NCBI GenBank assembly: GCA_965217685.1
Contig: CBDCIZ010000003.1
Location: 434,001 to 498,000, forward strand
DNA length: 64,000 bases
Origin: Aurantimonas sp965217685
GTDB taxonomy: Bacteria; Pseudomonadota; Alphaproteobacteria; Rhizobiales; Rhizobiaceae
Reading direction: 5' to 3'
The notes under the pieces were generated by a model, which saw only the letters and a program-made list of their open reading frames with translations, made no database searches and was not told where the DNA came from. Shown here in pieces: positions 28,990 to 36,350 of this stretch. How positions within the stretch are numbered: the first letter of the stretch is position 1; the number at the start of each line of letters is the position of its first letter. The position numbers and the translations under genes were made by a program.

Positions 28990-30663
28990 TTACTGGCTCG
29001 ACGGATTTGAGCCCTCCTGAACCGTCCCGGTCGGCAATGTCGCCGGTGCGATCTGCGTCTGCGAAGGCGCGGGCGATGCCCCGCCGCTCGCTGGCTTCGC
29101 AGCCGGCTGCTGGCCGGTGACCTTTTCATCGGAGCTCGCCGCGGGCAAAGAGGCATCGTTCGATGGCTGGGCGCCCGGCGTCGTCGATGCCATAGCGTCG
29201 GACGGCGCGGCATTCGCGGGTGCCGAGTCGGACGAATTGTTCGCCGTCGCGGCGGAAGCCGACTTGGCGCTGGCCGCTCCGGCCGCCTGCGGCGATGTCG
29301 TCGACCCGTCGCTCGCCGCCACGCGCCACACCGCGTTGCCGGCATCGTCCGCCACCAGCAGCGCGCCGGTGCCGTCGATGTCGACGCCCACCGGGCGGCC
29401 ATGGGCCTTGTCGCCGTCGATGAAGCCGGTCACCACGTCCTCGGCCTTGCCCGAGGGCTTGCCATTCTCGAAGGGCACGTAGACGACCTTGTAGCCGTTG
29501 AAGAAGCTGCGGTTCCAACTGCCATGCTCGCCGATGAAGGCGCCGTTCGCGAAGTTCTGCGGCATCGCCGAGCCCTTCGAGAAGATCATGCCGAGCGGCG
29601 CGACATGGCTGGAAAGGGCGTAGTCGGGCACGATGGCCTTCGCCACCATGTCCGGCCGCTGCGGATGCACCCTCGGGTCGACATGGTCGCCGTAATAGCT
29701 CCATGGCCAGCCATAGAAGGCGCCGTCCTTCACCGAGGTCATGTAATCGGGCACAAGGTTCGGCCCGAGTTCGTCACGCTCGTTGATGACGGCATAGAGC
29801 GTGCCGGTGTCGGGTTCGAAGGTCAGGCCGTTCGGATTGCGCAGGCCCGACGCATAGACCCGCGCCGCGCCGGTCTGCCGGTCGACCTGCCAGATCGCGG
29901 CCCGGCCCTTTTCCGCCTCCAGCCCGTTCTCGACGATGTTCGAGTTCGAACCGACGCCGGCATAGAGATATTTGCCGTCCGGGCTGATCGTGAGGTCCTT
30001 GGTCCAATGATGGTCGATCGGCCCGCCCGGCAGGGGCGTCAGCACCTTGGGCTCGGCGGTGATCGTCGTCTCGCCGAGGGTGTAGGGGTAGGCGAGGATC
30101 GCGTCGGTCGCGGCGACATAGAGCGTATTGTCGGCATAAACGATGCCGAACGGCGAATCGAGACCCGTCAGAAGATCGCTGCGCGCGTCGACGGTGCCGT
30201 CGTGATTGGTGTCGCGCAGAAGCGTGATCTTGTTGCTTTCCTTCTGGGAACCCGAACCGCTGCCATGGGCGATCGACATGATCCAGCCGCGGATGATGTC
30301 CTTCGGCCGCGTGGGGGCCTCGCCCTTCGGACCGCGCGACTGGACGACGAGCACGTCGCCGTTCGGAAGGGTGTAGACCCGGCGCGGATTGGCCAGATCC
30401 CTGGCGTAGGGCGTCACCGTGAGACCGTCAGCGACTTTTGGCGTCTCGCCGTCCTTCCAGCCGATCACTTCGGCGACCTTCAGGTCGGGCAGGATTGCCG
30501 AGCTTTGCTCCGGCAGATAGGGATCGGGACCGATCTGTCTGGAGATGTCGAAGTCGGAGCTGTCGTCGCTGCAACCGGCGACGGCGAAGAGAACGAGGGC
30601 GCTGCCGGCCAGCAAGCCGGTGCGCAGCTTGGCGGGGCGTTTCGTGAACTCGCGATTATTCAT
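28990..30663 (-). CDS. PQQ-dependent sorbosone/sugar dehydrogenase-like lipoprotein
   Basis: This 557-residue lipoprotein has lipobox VAGC with C31 as the lipidated residue. A six-bladed beta-propeller follows that is homologous to soluble PQQ sugar dehydrogenases and L-sorbosone dehydrogenase. Motifs include TLPNGDVLVVQSRGP, GLDSPFGIVYADNTLYVAAT, YAGVGSNSNIVENG, ASGLRNPNGLTFEPDTGTLY and HVAPLGMIFSKG. A disordered Ala/Ser/Pro-rich tail of about 110 residues follows the propeller, which is unusual. The start overlaps the end of the DUF2231 gene by eight bases. Whether it really uses PQQ is not certain from sequence, and no pqq biosynthesis genes are in the window. Confidence 0.85.
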   Translation of the reverse strand: MNNREFTKRPAKLRTGLLAGSALVLFAVAGCSDDSSDFDISRQIGPDPYLPEQSSAILPDLKVAEVIGWKDGETPKVADGLTVTPYARDLANPRRVYTLPNGDVLVVQSRGPKGEAPTRPKDIIRGWIMSIAHGSGSGSQKESNKITLLRDTNHDGTVDARSDLLTGLDSPFGIVYADNTLYVAATDAILAYPYTLGETTITAEPKVLTPLPGGPIDHHWTKDLTISPDGKYLYAGVGSNSNIVENGLEAEKGRAAIWQVDRQTGAARVYASGLRNPNGLTFEPDTGTLYAVINERDELGPNLVPDYMTSVKDGAFYGWPWSYYGDHVDPRVHPQRPDMVAKAIVPDYALSSHVAPLGMIFSKGSAMPQNFANGAFIGEHGSWNRSFFNGYKVVYVPFENGKPSGKAEDVVTGFIDGDKAHGRPVGVDIDGTGALLVADDAGNAVWRVAASDGSTTSPQAAGAASAKSASAATANNSSDSAPANAAPSDAMASTTPGAQPSNDASLPAASSDEKVTGQQPAAKPASGGASPAPSQTQIAPATLPTGTVQEGSNPSSQ

Positions 30664-31111
30664 AATTGCTCACTCCAACGCCGTGACGGAACACCATCGA
30701 ACGCCCCATGAAACTCGTGACGATCACCAGCACGACCGTCACCGCCGACAGGATCAGCCCGTAGGGTACGACCGCGGTCCAGCCGTCGCCGGCGTGAATC
30801 AAGCTGTTGAGGAAAGCGAGCGCCAGGACGACGATGTTGCCGATCGCATGCGGCCAGGCCGGTTTTTGCGCTCTGACAGACCGACGGGCGAGAAGGTCGA
30901 TGACGCCGGCAAGGCCTGCGAGGACGCCGAAAGCGAGGCCAGCCAGAAGCAACCAGGCCGAAAAGTTCTGCCACATGAGGTTTGCCGTCTGCCAATAGGC
31001 GAGGTCGGTGAACAGCGCGAGCGTGAAGCAAACGATCGGAAACGGCACCAGCATGGCGTGGATCGGCTGTCCGGCGACCGATGCGGTGGAAGGGGGATGC
31101 GGAAAATCCAT
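30656..31111 (-). CDS. DUF2231 membrane protein
   Basis: This 151-residue protein has four membrane segments and the DUF2231 hallmark QPIHAMLVPFPIVCFTLALF, whose histidine is conserved and could bind haem or metal. A second conserved histidine lies in NSLIHAGDGW. DUF2231 proteins often sit beside PQQ- or haem-dependent dehydrogenases. Here the gene overlaps the downstream dehydrogenase by eight bases, so I infer that it is its membrane partner. The ATG at 31111 is preferred over 31174 because the conserved region starts soon after it. Confidence 0.82.
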   Translation of the reverse strand: MDFPHPPSTASVAGQPIHAMLVPFPIVCFTLALFTDLAYWQTANLMWQNFSAWLLLAGLAFGVLAGLAGVIDLLARRSVRAQKPAWPHAIGNIVVLALAFLNSLIHAGDGWTAVVPYGLILSAVTVVLVIVTSFMGRSMVFRHGVGVSNYE

Positions 31112-31411
31112 CGATGAAATCTCGATCCTAGTCGAATGTTGCGAACGGGTAAGATCATACGAACGAAAGGGCATTCCGGTTCCGGCTGCGGCGAAACGCT
31201 GCGCGCGCGATCACATCAGGGACGGGCGTCGTGCATGAATGGGAGAGCCGACCCGGCACCCGGCGATGGCGACGACGAGCGCGACACCGATGCCGGAAGA
31301 GCGCGGTGAGAACGCGCGCACCCATGCATTTGGTCAAACGGGCTGCGGGTCTTTTGCCGGACGCGCCCCATCTCCCGGATCAAACCCCAGTCACCGCAAA
31401 CGGACCCGCCC
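31112..31411. other. Divergent intergenic region before the polysaccharide deacetylase gene
   Basis: These 300 bases separate two divergent genes and must contain both promoters. I see no clear consensus element, hairpin or coding frame of quality. Confidence 0.4.
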
Positions 31412-32311
31412 ATGCCCGGCATCACCCGCTCCCACGGCCGCTATCCCTATTCCGCCCTCCCCGACCGGGAGTCCTTCGATTGGCCGAACGGCAGGCGGCT
31501 CGCCGTCTATGTCGCACTTAACGTCGAGAGCTTCTCCTTCGGCGAAGGCAAGGGCGCGGGGATCGCGCCGAAGAAGGACGACCAGCCCGACGTCCTCAAC
31601 CATTGCTGGCGCGAATGGGGCAACCGGGTCGGCGTCTGGCGGATGAAAGACCTTTTCGACGAACTGGACATGCCGCTCTGCGTGCTGCCGAACTCGGCGG
31701 TCTACGAGGACTGCCCCGGCCTCGTCGACGCGTTTCGGGCGCGCGGTGACGAGATCGTCGGCCACGGCCGCACCAATGCCGAGGAGCAGGGCGTGCTGCC
31801 CGAAGCGGAAGAACGTGTGCTGATCAGGGAGGCGAGCGATGCGTTCCGAACCAACGAGGGCAAGCTTCCCGGCGGTTGGCTCGGACCGTGGATTTCCCAA
31901 AGCGAGACGACGCCGGATCTCCTGGAAGAGGAAGGTTATTCCTATCTCCTCGACTGGTGTCATGACGACCAGCCGGTCTGGATGAAGACCCGCTCGGGCA
32001 AGGGCATTCTCTCAGTGCCCTATTCTCATGAAATCAACGACATCCCGACCATGACCACCCGCCTGGCCTCGGCGACGGAATTCGCCGGCATGATTACGGC
32101 GCAGTTCGACGAGATGCTGGAGGCCTCGGAGAAGGCGCCGGCGGTGATGAGCATCGCGCTCCACCCCTATATCGTCGGCCAGCCGTTTCGCCTCAGGGCC
32201 CTGCGCAGCGCGCTCAAGCATATCCTGGCGCGCCGAGACATGATCTGGCTGACAAGGCCTGGCGAGATCGCCGCGGCATTCGCCGATCGAGGCAGGCCCG
32301 ACCTCGTCTGA
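31412..32311 (+). CDS. Polysaccharide deacetylase family protein (PuuE/allantoinase-like)
   Basis: This 299-residue NodB-fold protein of the cytosolic allantoinase-like group (PuuE type) differs from secreted chitin deacetylases; there is no signal peptide. Typical segments are PDRESFDWPNGRRLAVYVAL, DEIVGHGRTNAEEQGVL with the metal-site histidine context, and WLGPWISQSETTPDLLEEEG. YSYLLDWCHDDQPVWMKTRS and the late SIALHPYIVGQPFRLRAL complete the family pattern. A role in purine or amide catabolism is possible; no ureide genes are nearby. Confidence 0.83.
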   Translation: MPGITRSHGRYPYSALPDRESFDWPNGRRLAVYVALNVESFSFGEGKGAGIAPKKDDQPDVLNHCWREWGNRVGVWRMKDLFDELDMPLCVLPNSAVYEDCPGLVDAFRARGDEIVGHGRTNAEEQGVLPEAEERVLIREASDAFRTNEGKLPGGWLGPWISQSETTPDLLEEEGYSYLLDWCHDDQPVWMKTRSGKGILSVPYSHEINDIPTMTTRLASATEFAGMITAQFDEMLEASEKAPAVMSIALHPYIVGQPFRLRALRSALKHILARRDMIWLTRPGEIAAAFADRGRPDLV

Positions 32312-32443
32312 CAGGCGAGGTCGACGGCATGCGACGATCATCCGTCACCGTTCACCGTTCCAGGCGACCAGCGTTCAGTGGTCTTTCGCCGAAGCGCTCC
32401 GGACCCATATCTGCTCATGAACGGATTTTCAGGAGACCGCGCC

Positions 32444-33454
32444 ATGACACCCTATTCGGTCCTCGATCTTTCGCCGATCCCGGAGGGTTCGACCGCCGGC
32501 GAAGCTCTGCGCAATTCCGGCGATCTCGCCCGCCACGCCGAAGCGCTCGGCTACAAGCGCTACTGGATGGCCGAGCATCACAACATGACCGGCATCGCCA
32601 GTGCCGCGACGGCGGTGGCGCTCGGCTATGTCGCGGGCCAGACCAAAACCATCCGCGTCGGCGCCGGCGGCGTCATGCTGCCAAACCACGCACCGCTTGT
32701 CATCGCCGAACAATTCGGCACGCTTGCGAGCCTTTATCCGAACCGCGTCGATCTCGGCCTCGGACGCGCGCCCGGCACCGACCAGATGACGGCGCGGGCG
32801 CTGCGCCGCAGCCTCGACAATTCCGACAACTTCCCCCAGGACGTCGTCGAACTGATGGCCTATTTAGAGGCGCCCGAGCCGAACCAGCGCATCCGTGCTG
32901 TGCCCGGCGCCGGTACGAACGTGCCGATCTGGATCCTCGGCTCCAGTATGTTCGGCGCACAGCTCGCCGCCCATCTCGGGCTGCCCTACGCCTTCGCCTC
33001 GCATTTCGCGCCGGGCGCGCTGTCCCAGGCGCTCGAAGTCTATCGCGAGACGTACCGCCCGTCGGAGCGTTGGCCGCGGCCGCATTTCATGCTGGCGATC
33101 AACGTCTTCGCCGCCGACAGCGAGGACGAGGCGCGGCTCATCAAGACCTCGATGAGCCAAGCCTTCGTCAATTTGCGCACCGGCCGTCCGGGGCCGCTGC
33201 CGCGCCCCATGGCCGACTTCGAGAATCAGTTCGACCCGATAGCCAGATCGATGGTCGATCAGGCGCTTGCCGTCTCGGCGACGGGCACGCCGCAGACCGT
33301 GCGGGCGCAGTTGTCGAAGCTGATCGAAACCCACCGCCCCGACGAAGTGATTCTGACCGGCCAGATCCACGATCATGCCGCCCGCAAGCGCTCCTTCGCG
33401 ATCGCGGCGGACGCAATGCGCGACCTGACGGGAATGCGCCAAGCGGCGGAGTAG
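32444..33454 (+). CDS. LLM class flavin-dependent oxidoreductase (bacterial luciferase-like)
   Basis: This 336-residue enzyme of the luciferase-like monooxygenase superfamily belongs to the MsnO8-like subgroup that starts with LDLSPIPEGSTAGEALRNS. Other motifs are RYWMAEHHNMTGIASAAT, GAGGVMLPNHAPLVIAEQFG, NRVDLGLGRAPGTDQ and IWILGSSMFGAQLAAHLGLP. It should bind FMN or F420; the substrate is unknown. The ATG at 32444 is supported by AGGAG nine bases upstream, whereas a frame open to 32378 lacks support. Confidence 0.9.
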   Translation: MTPYSVLDLSPIPEGSTAGEALRNSGDLARHAEALGYKRYWMAEHHNMTGIASAATAVALGYVAGQTKTIRVGAGGVMLPNHAPLVIAEQFGTLASLYPNRVDLGLGRAPGTDQMTARALRRSLDNSDNFPQDVVELMAYLEAPEPNQRIRAVPGAGTNVPIWILGSSMFGAQLAAHLGLPYAFASHFAPGALSQALEVYRETYRPSERWPRPHFMLAINVFAADSEDEARLIKTSMSQAFVNLRTGRPGPLPRPMADFENQFDPIARSMVDQALAVSATGTPQTVRAQLSKLIETHRPDEVILTGQIHDHAARKRSFAIAADAMRDLTGMRQAAE

Positions 33455-33783
33455 GCGGAAGTATCGGGAGATTCGCCGGGGCCGGCGCCTAGTGATGCAG
33501 TTGTCGACGGCCGAACGAGGCTGGAGCCGTGTGCCCCGGTTTGGCTCGAGAGTCACGCTACCCGCGGCCCGAGGAATGCCGCTCGCAAACCACCTTGCCG
33601 CTCAACCCTATGGATTTGTGACCAAAAAGTCGCGTTGCCGGGTCGCAAATCGGCTACGCGCCCTCCCCGATCTTCACAGCTTCCGAGCGCTGCGTTAGGC
33701 GTCGCTGGCGCAGCGCTTTTCGATCCCGGTCCTGCGCTTGTCGCGGCCACAGGGAGCCTTGACGTTGGCAAGGAGGAGGTTCG
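33455..33783. other. Intergenic region with terminator, before the membrane hydrolase gene
   Basis: These 329 bases contain no supportable gene. They hold a 9-bp hairpin terminator at 33686-33720. A very strong AGGAGGAGG ribosome site sits immediately upstream of the next start. Confidence 0.5.
33686..33720 (+). terminator. Probable rho-independent terminator
   Basis: AGCGCTGCG and CGCAGCGCT form a perfect 9-bp stem with a 14-base loop, followed by TTT. It is 230 bases after the flavin oxidoreductase stop. Confidence 0.5.
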
Positions 33784-35028
33784 ATGATCGCAAAGCGCCT
33801 CGTCTTCCTGTTTCCGGGTTTCGAGCCGATGCTGGCGAAGGCACATATAGAGCGGTTTCGCCGCGCCGGCGGTCGTTCAGCGGCTGTGTGGGACACCAAC
33901 CTCGCTTTTCATGACGCCGAGCCGGAAGGCAGAACCGTTGCCGCCGGCGCGGGCCGGAGCGAACCGCATTTCCCCTCGCTCCATGCGAGCCATTTCGGCG
34001 AGGGTTTCGCCACCGAAACCGAAATCGTCGTCCTGGAATGGGGCGACCTCATCCTCGACTATGCGAGACGACCGTCCCACACCCGCTTCTTCGACGGCTA
34101 TGCGGCGCTCTTCGACTTTCTCGCGACCGGCACGGCCGTCGCCTATTTCCGCACCTCGTGGCGCTACGGCTTCTTCTTCGCCTTCCCGCTGGTTGTCCTG
34201 ATTGCGTCGCTGCTGATCGGCTGGGGTGCAGCCGCGCTTCTGGCGGCTTTCCTGCCCGCCCTCGCCAACCCCGTCGCCTCGCTTGTCATCGACCTCCTCG
34301 TCGCCATCGGCCTGATTGCTTTCGCCGCCAAGCGCATGCACCTTCTGACGGCGCTCGACGACTGGACCATGGCGCTCGACCTCATTCGCGGCCGCAAGCC
34401 GGCGATCGAAGCGCGTATAAATGCCCAGGCCAGCGCGATCGCCGAGCGGGCGAACGCGAGCGATGCCGAAGAGATCGTCGTCGCGGCCCACAGCCTCGGC
34501 GCGAGCTTCGCCGTGCTGGCCTTGTCGAAGGCACTGAAGGATGGCGCCCTGCCGACCCAGCCGATCCAGATCCTCACCGTCGGCTCCAGCCTGATGAAGA
34601 CGGCCTTGCATCCGGCAGCAACCGCCCAGCGCGAGGCCGTGCGCCATCTCGTGGTAGACGAATCCCTCGCCTGGACCGACTGTCAGGGCCTTTCCGACCC
34701 GATCAACTTCTACAAGTCGAACCCGGCGACTTCACTTGGAATCCACGACGGCTGCACGCCGCAGGTGATCCGCATCCATTTCAAGCGGATGGTGACGCCA
34801 AAAACCTACAGGCGCATCAAGCGCGATTTCTTTCGCCTGCACCGACAATTCGTGCTGGCCGTCGAGCGTCGCTGCCCCTATTCGGTCCACATGCTTTTGA
34901 CCGGCCCTCGCCCGCTTTCCGATTTTGCTCGCGACAAGACCGTCGACCAGCCACCTCTGGCGAAAACCGAGACGGAATCGAAGGCCGAGGGATCGCACAT
35001 CGCACGAGCCGAAAGCCCGGCGCGATGA
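33784..35028 (+). CDS. Membrane-anchored alpha/beta-hydrolase-like protein of unknown function
   Basis: The 414 residues start with KRLVFLFPGFEPMLAKAHIE, an alpha/beta-hydrolase-like first strand. Two adjacent membrane helices follow (about residues 130-180, within FFFAFPLVVLIASLLIGWGA and ALANPVASLVIDLLVAIGLI). A nucleophile-elbow-like EIVVAAHSLGASFAVLALSK (serine in AHSLG) comes near residue 237. The protein ends in a charged, disordered tail. This architecture of a hydrolase split by a membrane hairpin is seen in unannotated alphaproteobacterial proteins; I cannot name the family. AAGGAGGAGG makes a strong ribosome site at 33784. It overlaps the methyltransferase-like gene by four bases. 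Confidence 0.72.
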   Translation: MIAKRLVFLFPGFEPMLAKAHIERFRRAGGRSAAVWDTNLAFHDAEPEGRTVAAGAGRSEPHFPSLHASHFGEGFATETEIVVLEWGDLILDYARRPSHTRFFDGYAALFDFLATGTAVAYFRTSWRYGFFFAFPLVVLIASLLIGWGAAALLAAFLPALANPVASLVIDLLVAIGLIAFAAKRMHLLTALDDWTMALDLIRGRKPAIEARINAQASAIAERANASDAEEIVVAAHSLGASFAVLALSKALKDGALPTQPIQILTVGSSLMKTALHPAATAQREAVRHLVVDESLAWTDCQGLSDPINFYKSNPATSLGIHDGCTPQVIRIHFKRMVTPKTYRRIKRDFFRLHRQFVLAVERRCPYSVHMLLTGPRPLSDFARDKTVDQPPLAKTETESKAEGSHIARAESPAR

Positions 35029-35612
35029 GCCTCGTCCTCTTCGGCAAGATCGCCTGGGTGCTGATGGTCGTTGGCTGGTACGTTATTCGCTACCCGTTCG
35101 AGCGCCGGGCCAGGCGCCAGCGCGTCGAGCGTTCGCGTCGCGGCCTGGCCGAGACGATTCGCATGGCGATCTCGTTCACCGGGCTCGGCATCCTGCCGGG
35201 ACTGGCCGTGGTCACGTCGTTTCCACGCTTCGCGGCCTATACGCCGTCGATCCTGCAGATCGCGCTGGGGCTCCTTGCCCTGGTCGGTGCGCTGATCCTC
35301 TTTCGCAAGACCCACAAGGCGCTCGGCAAGATGTGGTCGGTCTCCTTGGACATCCGCAAGGAGCACAGACTGGTGACGTCCGGAATCTACAAGCGGCTGC
35401 GCCACCCGATGTACACGGCCTTCTGGACCATGGCACTGGCCCAGGCCCTGCTGGTGCCGAACCTCGTCGGCGGCCTTGCCGGCCTCGTTGGCTTCGGCAC
35501 GCTTTTCTTCGCCCGGATCGGGCCGGAAGAACGGATGATGGAAGACACGTTCGGCCAGGAATACCGCGCTTACCGAGCGCGCACCGCACGTGTGCTGCCG
35601 GGTATTTTCTGA
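35025..35612 (+). CDS. Isoprenylcysteine carboxyl methyltransferase-like (ICMT/PEMT) membrane protein
   Basis: This 195-residue integral membrane protein has four to five membrane segments. The C-terminal SAM-binding module of the ICMT/PEMT family is present: RKEHRLVTSGIYKRLRHPMY, then PEERMMEDTFGQEYRAYRAR. Bacterial members methylate lipids or other membrane substrates rather than prenylated proteins; the substrate is unknown. The ATG overlaps the hydrolase stop (ATGA), so the two are coupled. Together they suggest a lipid-modifying pair. Confidence 0.8.
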   Translation: MSLVLFGKIAWVLMVVGWYVIRYPFERRARRQRVERSRRGLAETIRMAISFTGLGILPGLAVVTSFPRFAAYTPSILQIALGLLALVGALILFRKTHKALGKMWSVSLDIRKEHRLVTSGIYKRLRHPMYTAFWTMALAQALLVPNLVGGLAGLVGFGTLFFARIGPEERMMEDTFGQEYRAYRARTARVLPGIF

Positions 35613-35675
35613 ACGCGGTCTTGGTCGATAATTCACCGCAGGATCGGTCGGCGACGCCCGAACGAAAAAAGCGCT

Positions 35676-36176
35676 TCAGCTTGCCACTGTCGCATCTTCG
35701 GCGACGATCGCCGGATCGGTCGCAAGGTTGGCGCGCATGCGCCGCATCAGCTTCTGGACCACCTCACGCTCCTCTTCGCTGAGACCTTCGACCGTGTGCT
35801 CGTAGACCGACATGGCCAGCGGTCGCACGCTTTCGAAGATTCGCTCGGCTTCTTGCGTCGAGGTGATCACCTTGGCACGCCGGTCGGTCAAGTCGGTCTC
35901 GCGGTTGATGAGGCCGCGGGTTTCAAGCCGGTCGAGATAGGCCGACAGCGTCATCGGCTCGACGCCCATGCGTTCGGCGAGCGCGGCCTGCCGCGAGCCT
36001 TCGTAGCGAGCCACATAGGCAAGCGCACGAATTTCACCCGGCGTCAGCCCCAGTCCCGCGGTCTCGACGACCCTTTCGAAGGCCTGGCGATACAATCGTC
36101 CCAGGTCGACGATCACGAAGCCGAGGGAGTTGCCGGGAATCAGTTGCGTCATATCCAGCCCGTTGAACCGTGTCAT
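35676..36176 (-). CDS. MarR family transcriptional regulator
   Basis: This 166-residue winged helix-turn-helix regulator shows GLTPGEIRALAYVARYEGSR, QAALAERMGVEPMTLSAYLD for the recognition helix, and RLETRGLINRETDLTDRRAK for the wing. The dimerising C-terminal helix is acidic. The ATG at 36176 is used; an in-frame ATG at 36152 is also possible and neither has a clear ribosome site. It is divergent from the M3 peptidase gene, with a tandem repeat in the spacer that may be its operator. Confidence 0.88.
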   Translation of the reverse strand: MTRFNGLDMTQLIPGNSLGFVIVDLGRLYRQAFERVVETAGLGLTPGEIRALAYVARYEGSRQAALAERMGVEPMTLSAYLDRLETRGLINRETDLTDRRAKVITSTQEAERIFESVRPLAMSVYEHTVEGLSEEEREVVQKLMRRMRANLATDPAIVAEDATVAS

Positions 36177-36240
36177 CGTTGCACACGACCCGAGGGCCGC
36201 ATAAGTTTGCGGACGACCCGTCCAAGAACCAGCCGGATCG

Positions 36241-36270
36241 ACGACATCGCGCGAGACGACATCGCGCGAG
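36241..36270. repeat. Tandem 15-bp direct repeat, each containing an 8-bp palindrome
   Basis: ACGACATCGCGCGAG occurs twice back to back. TCGCGCGA within each copy is a perfect palindrome. It lies 65 bases upstream of the MarR start and 81 upstream of the M3 peptidase start, a position suited to a MarR operator shared by the divergent genes. Confidence 0.6.
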
Positions 36271-36350
36271 TTGATCGAAGAATCGACACGCTGCAGGACC
36301 TTCGCACGCGCTGTCCTCGCCTCCCCGCAAAAACACCACGAAAGCCTTCT

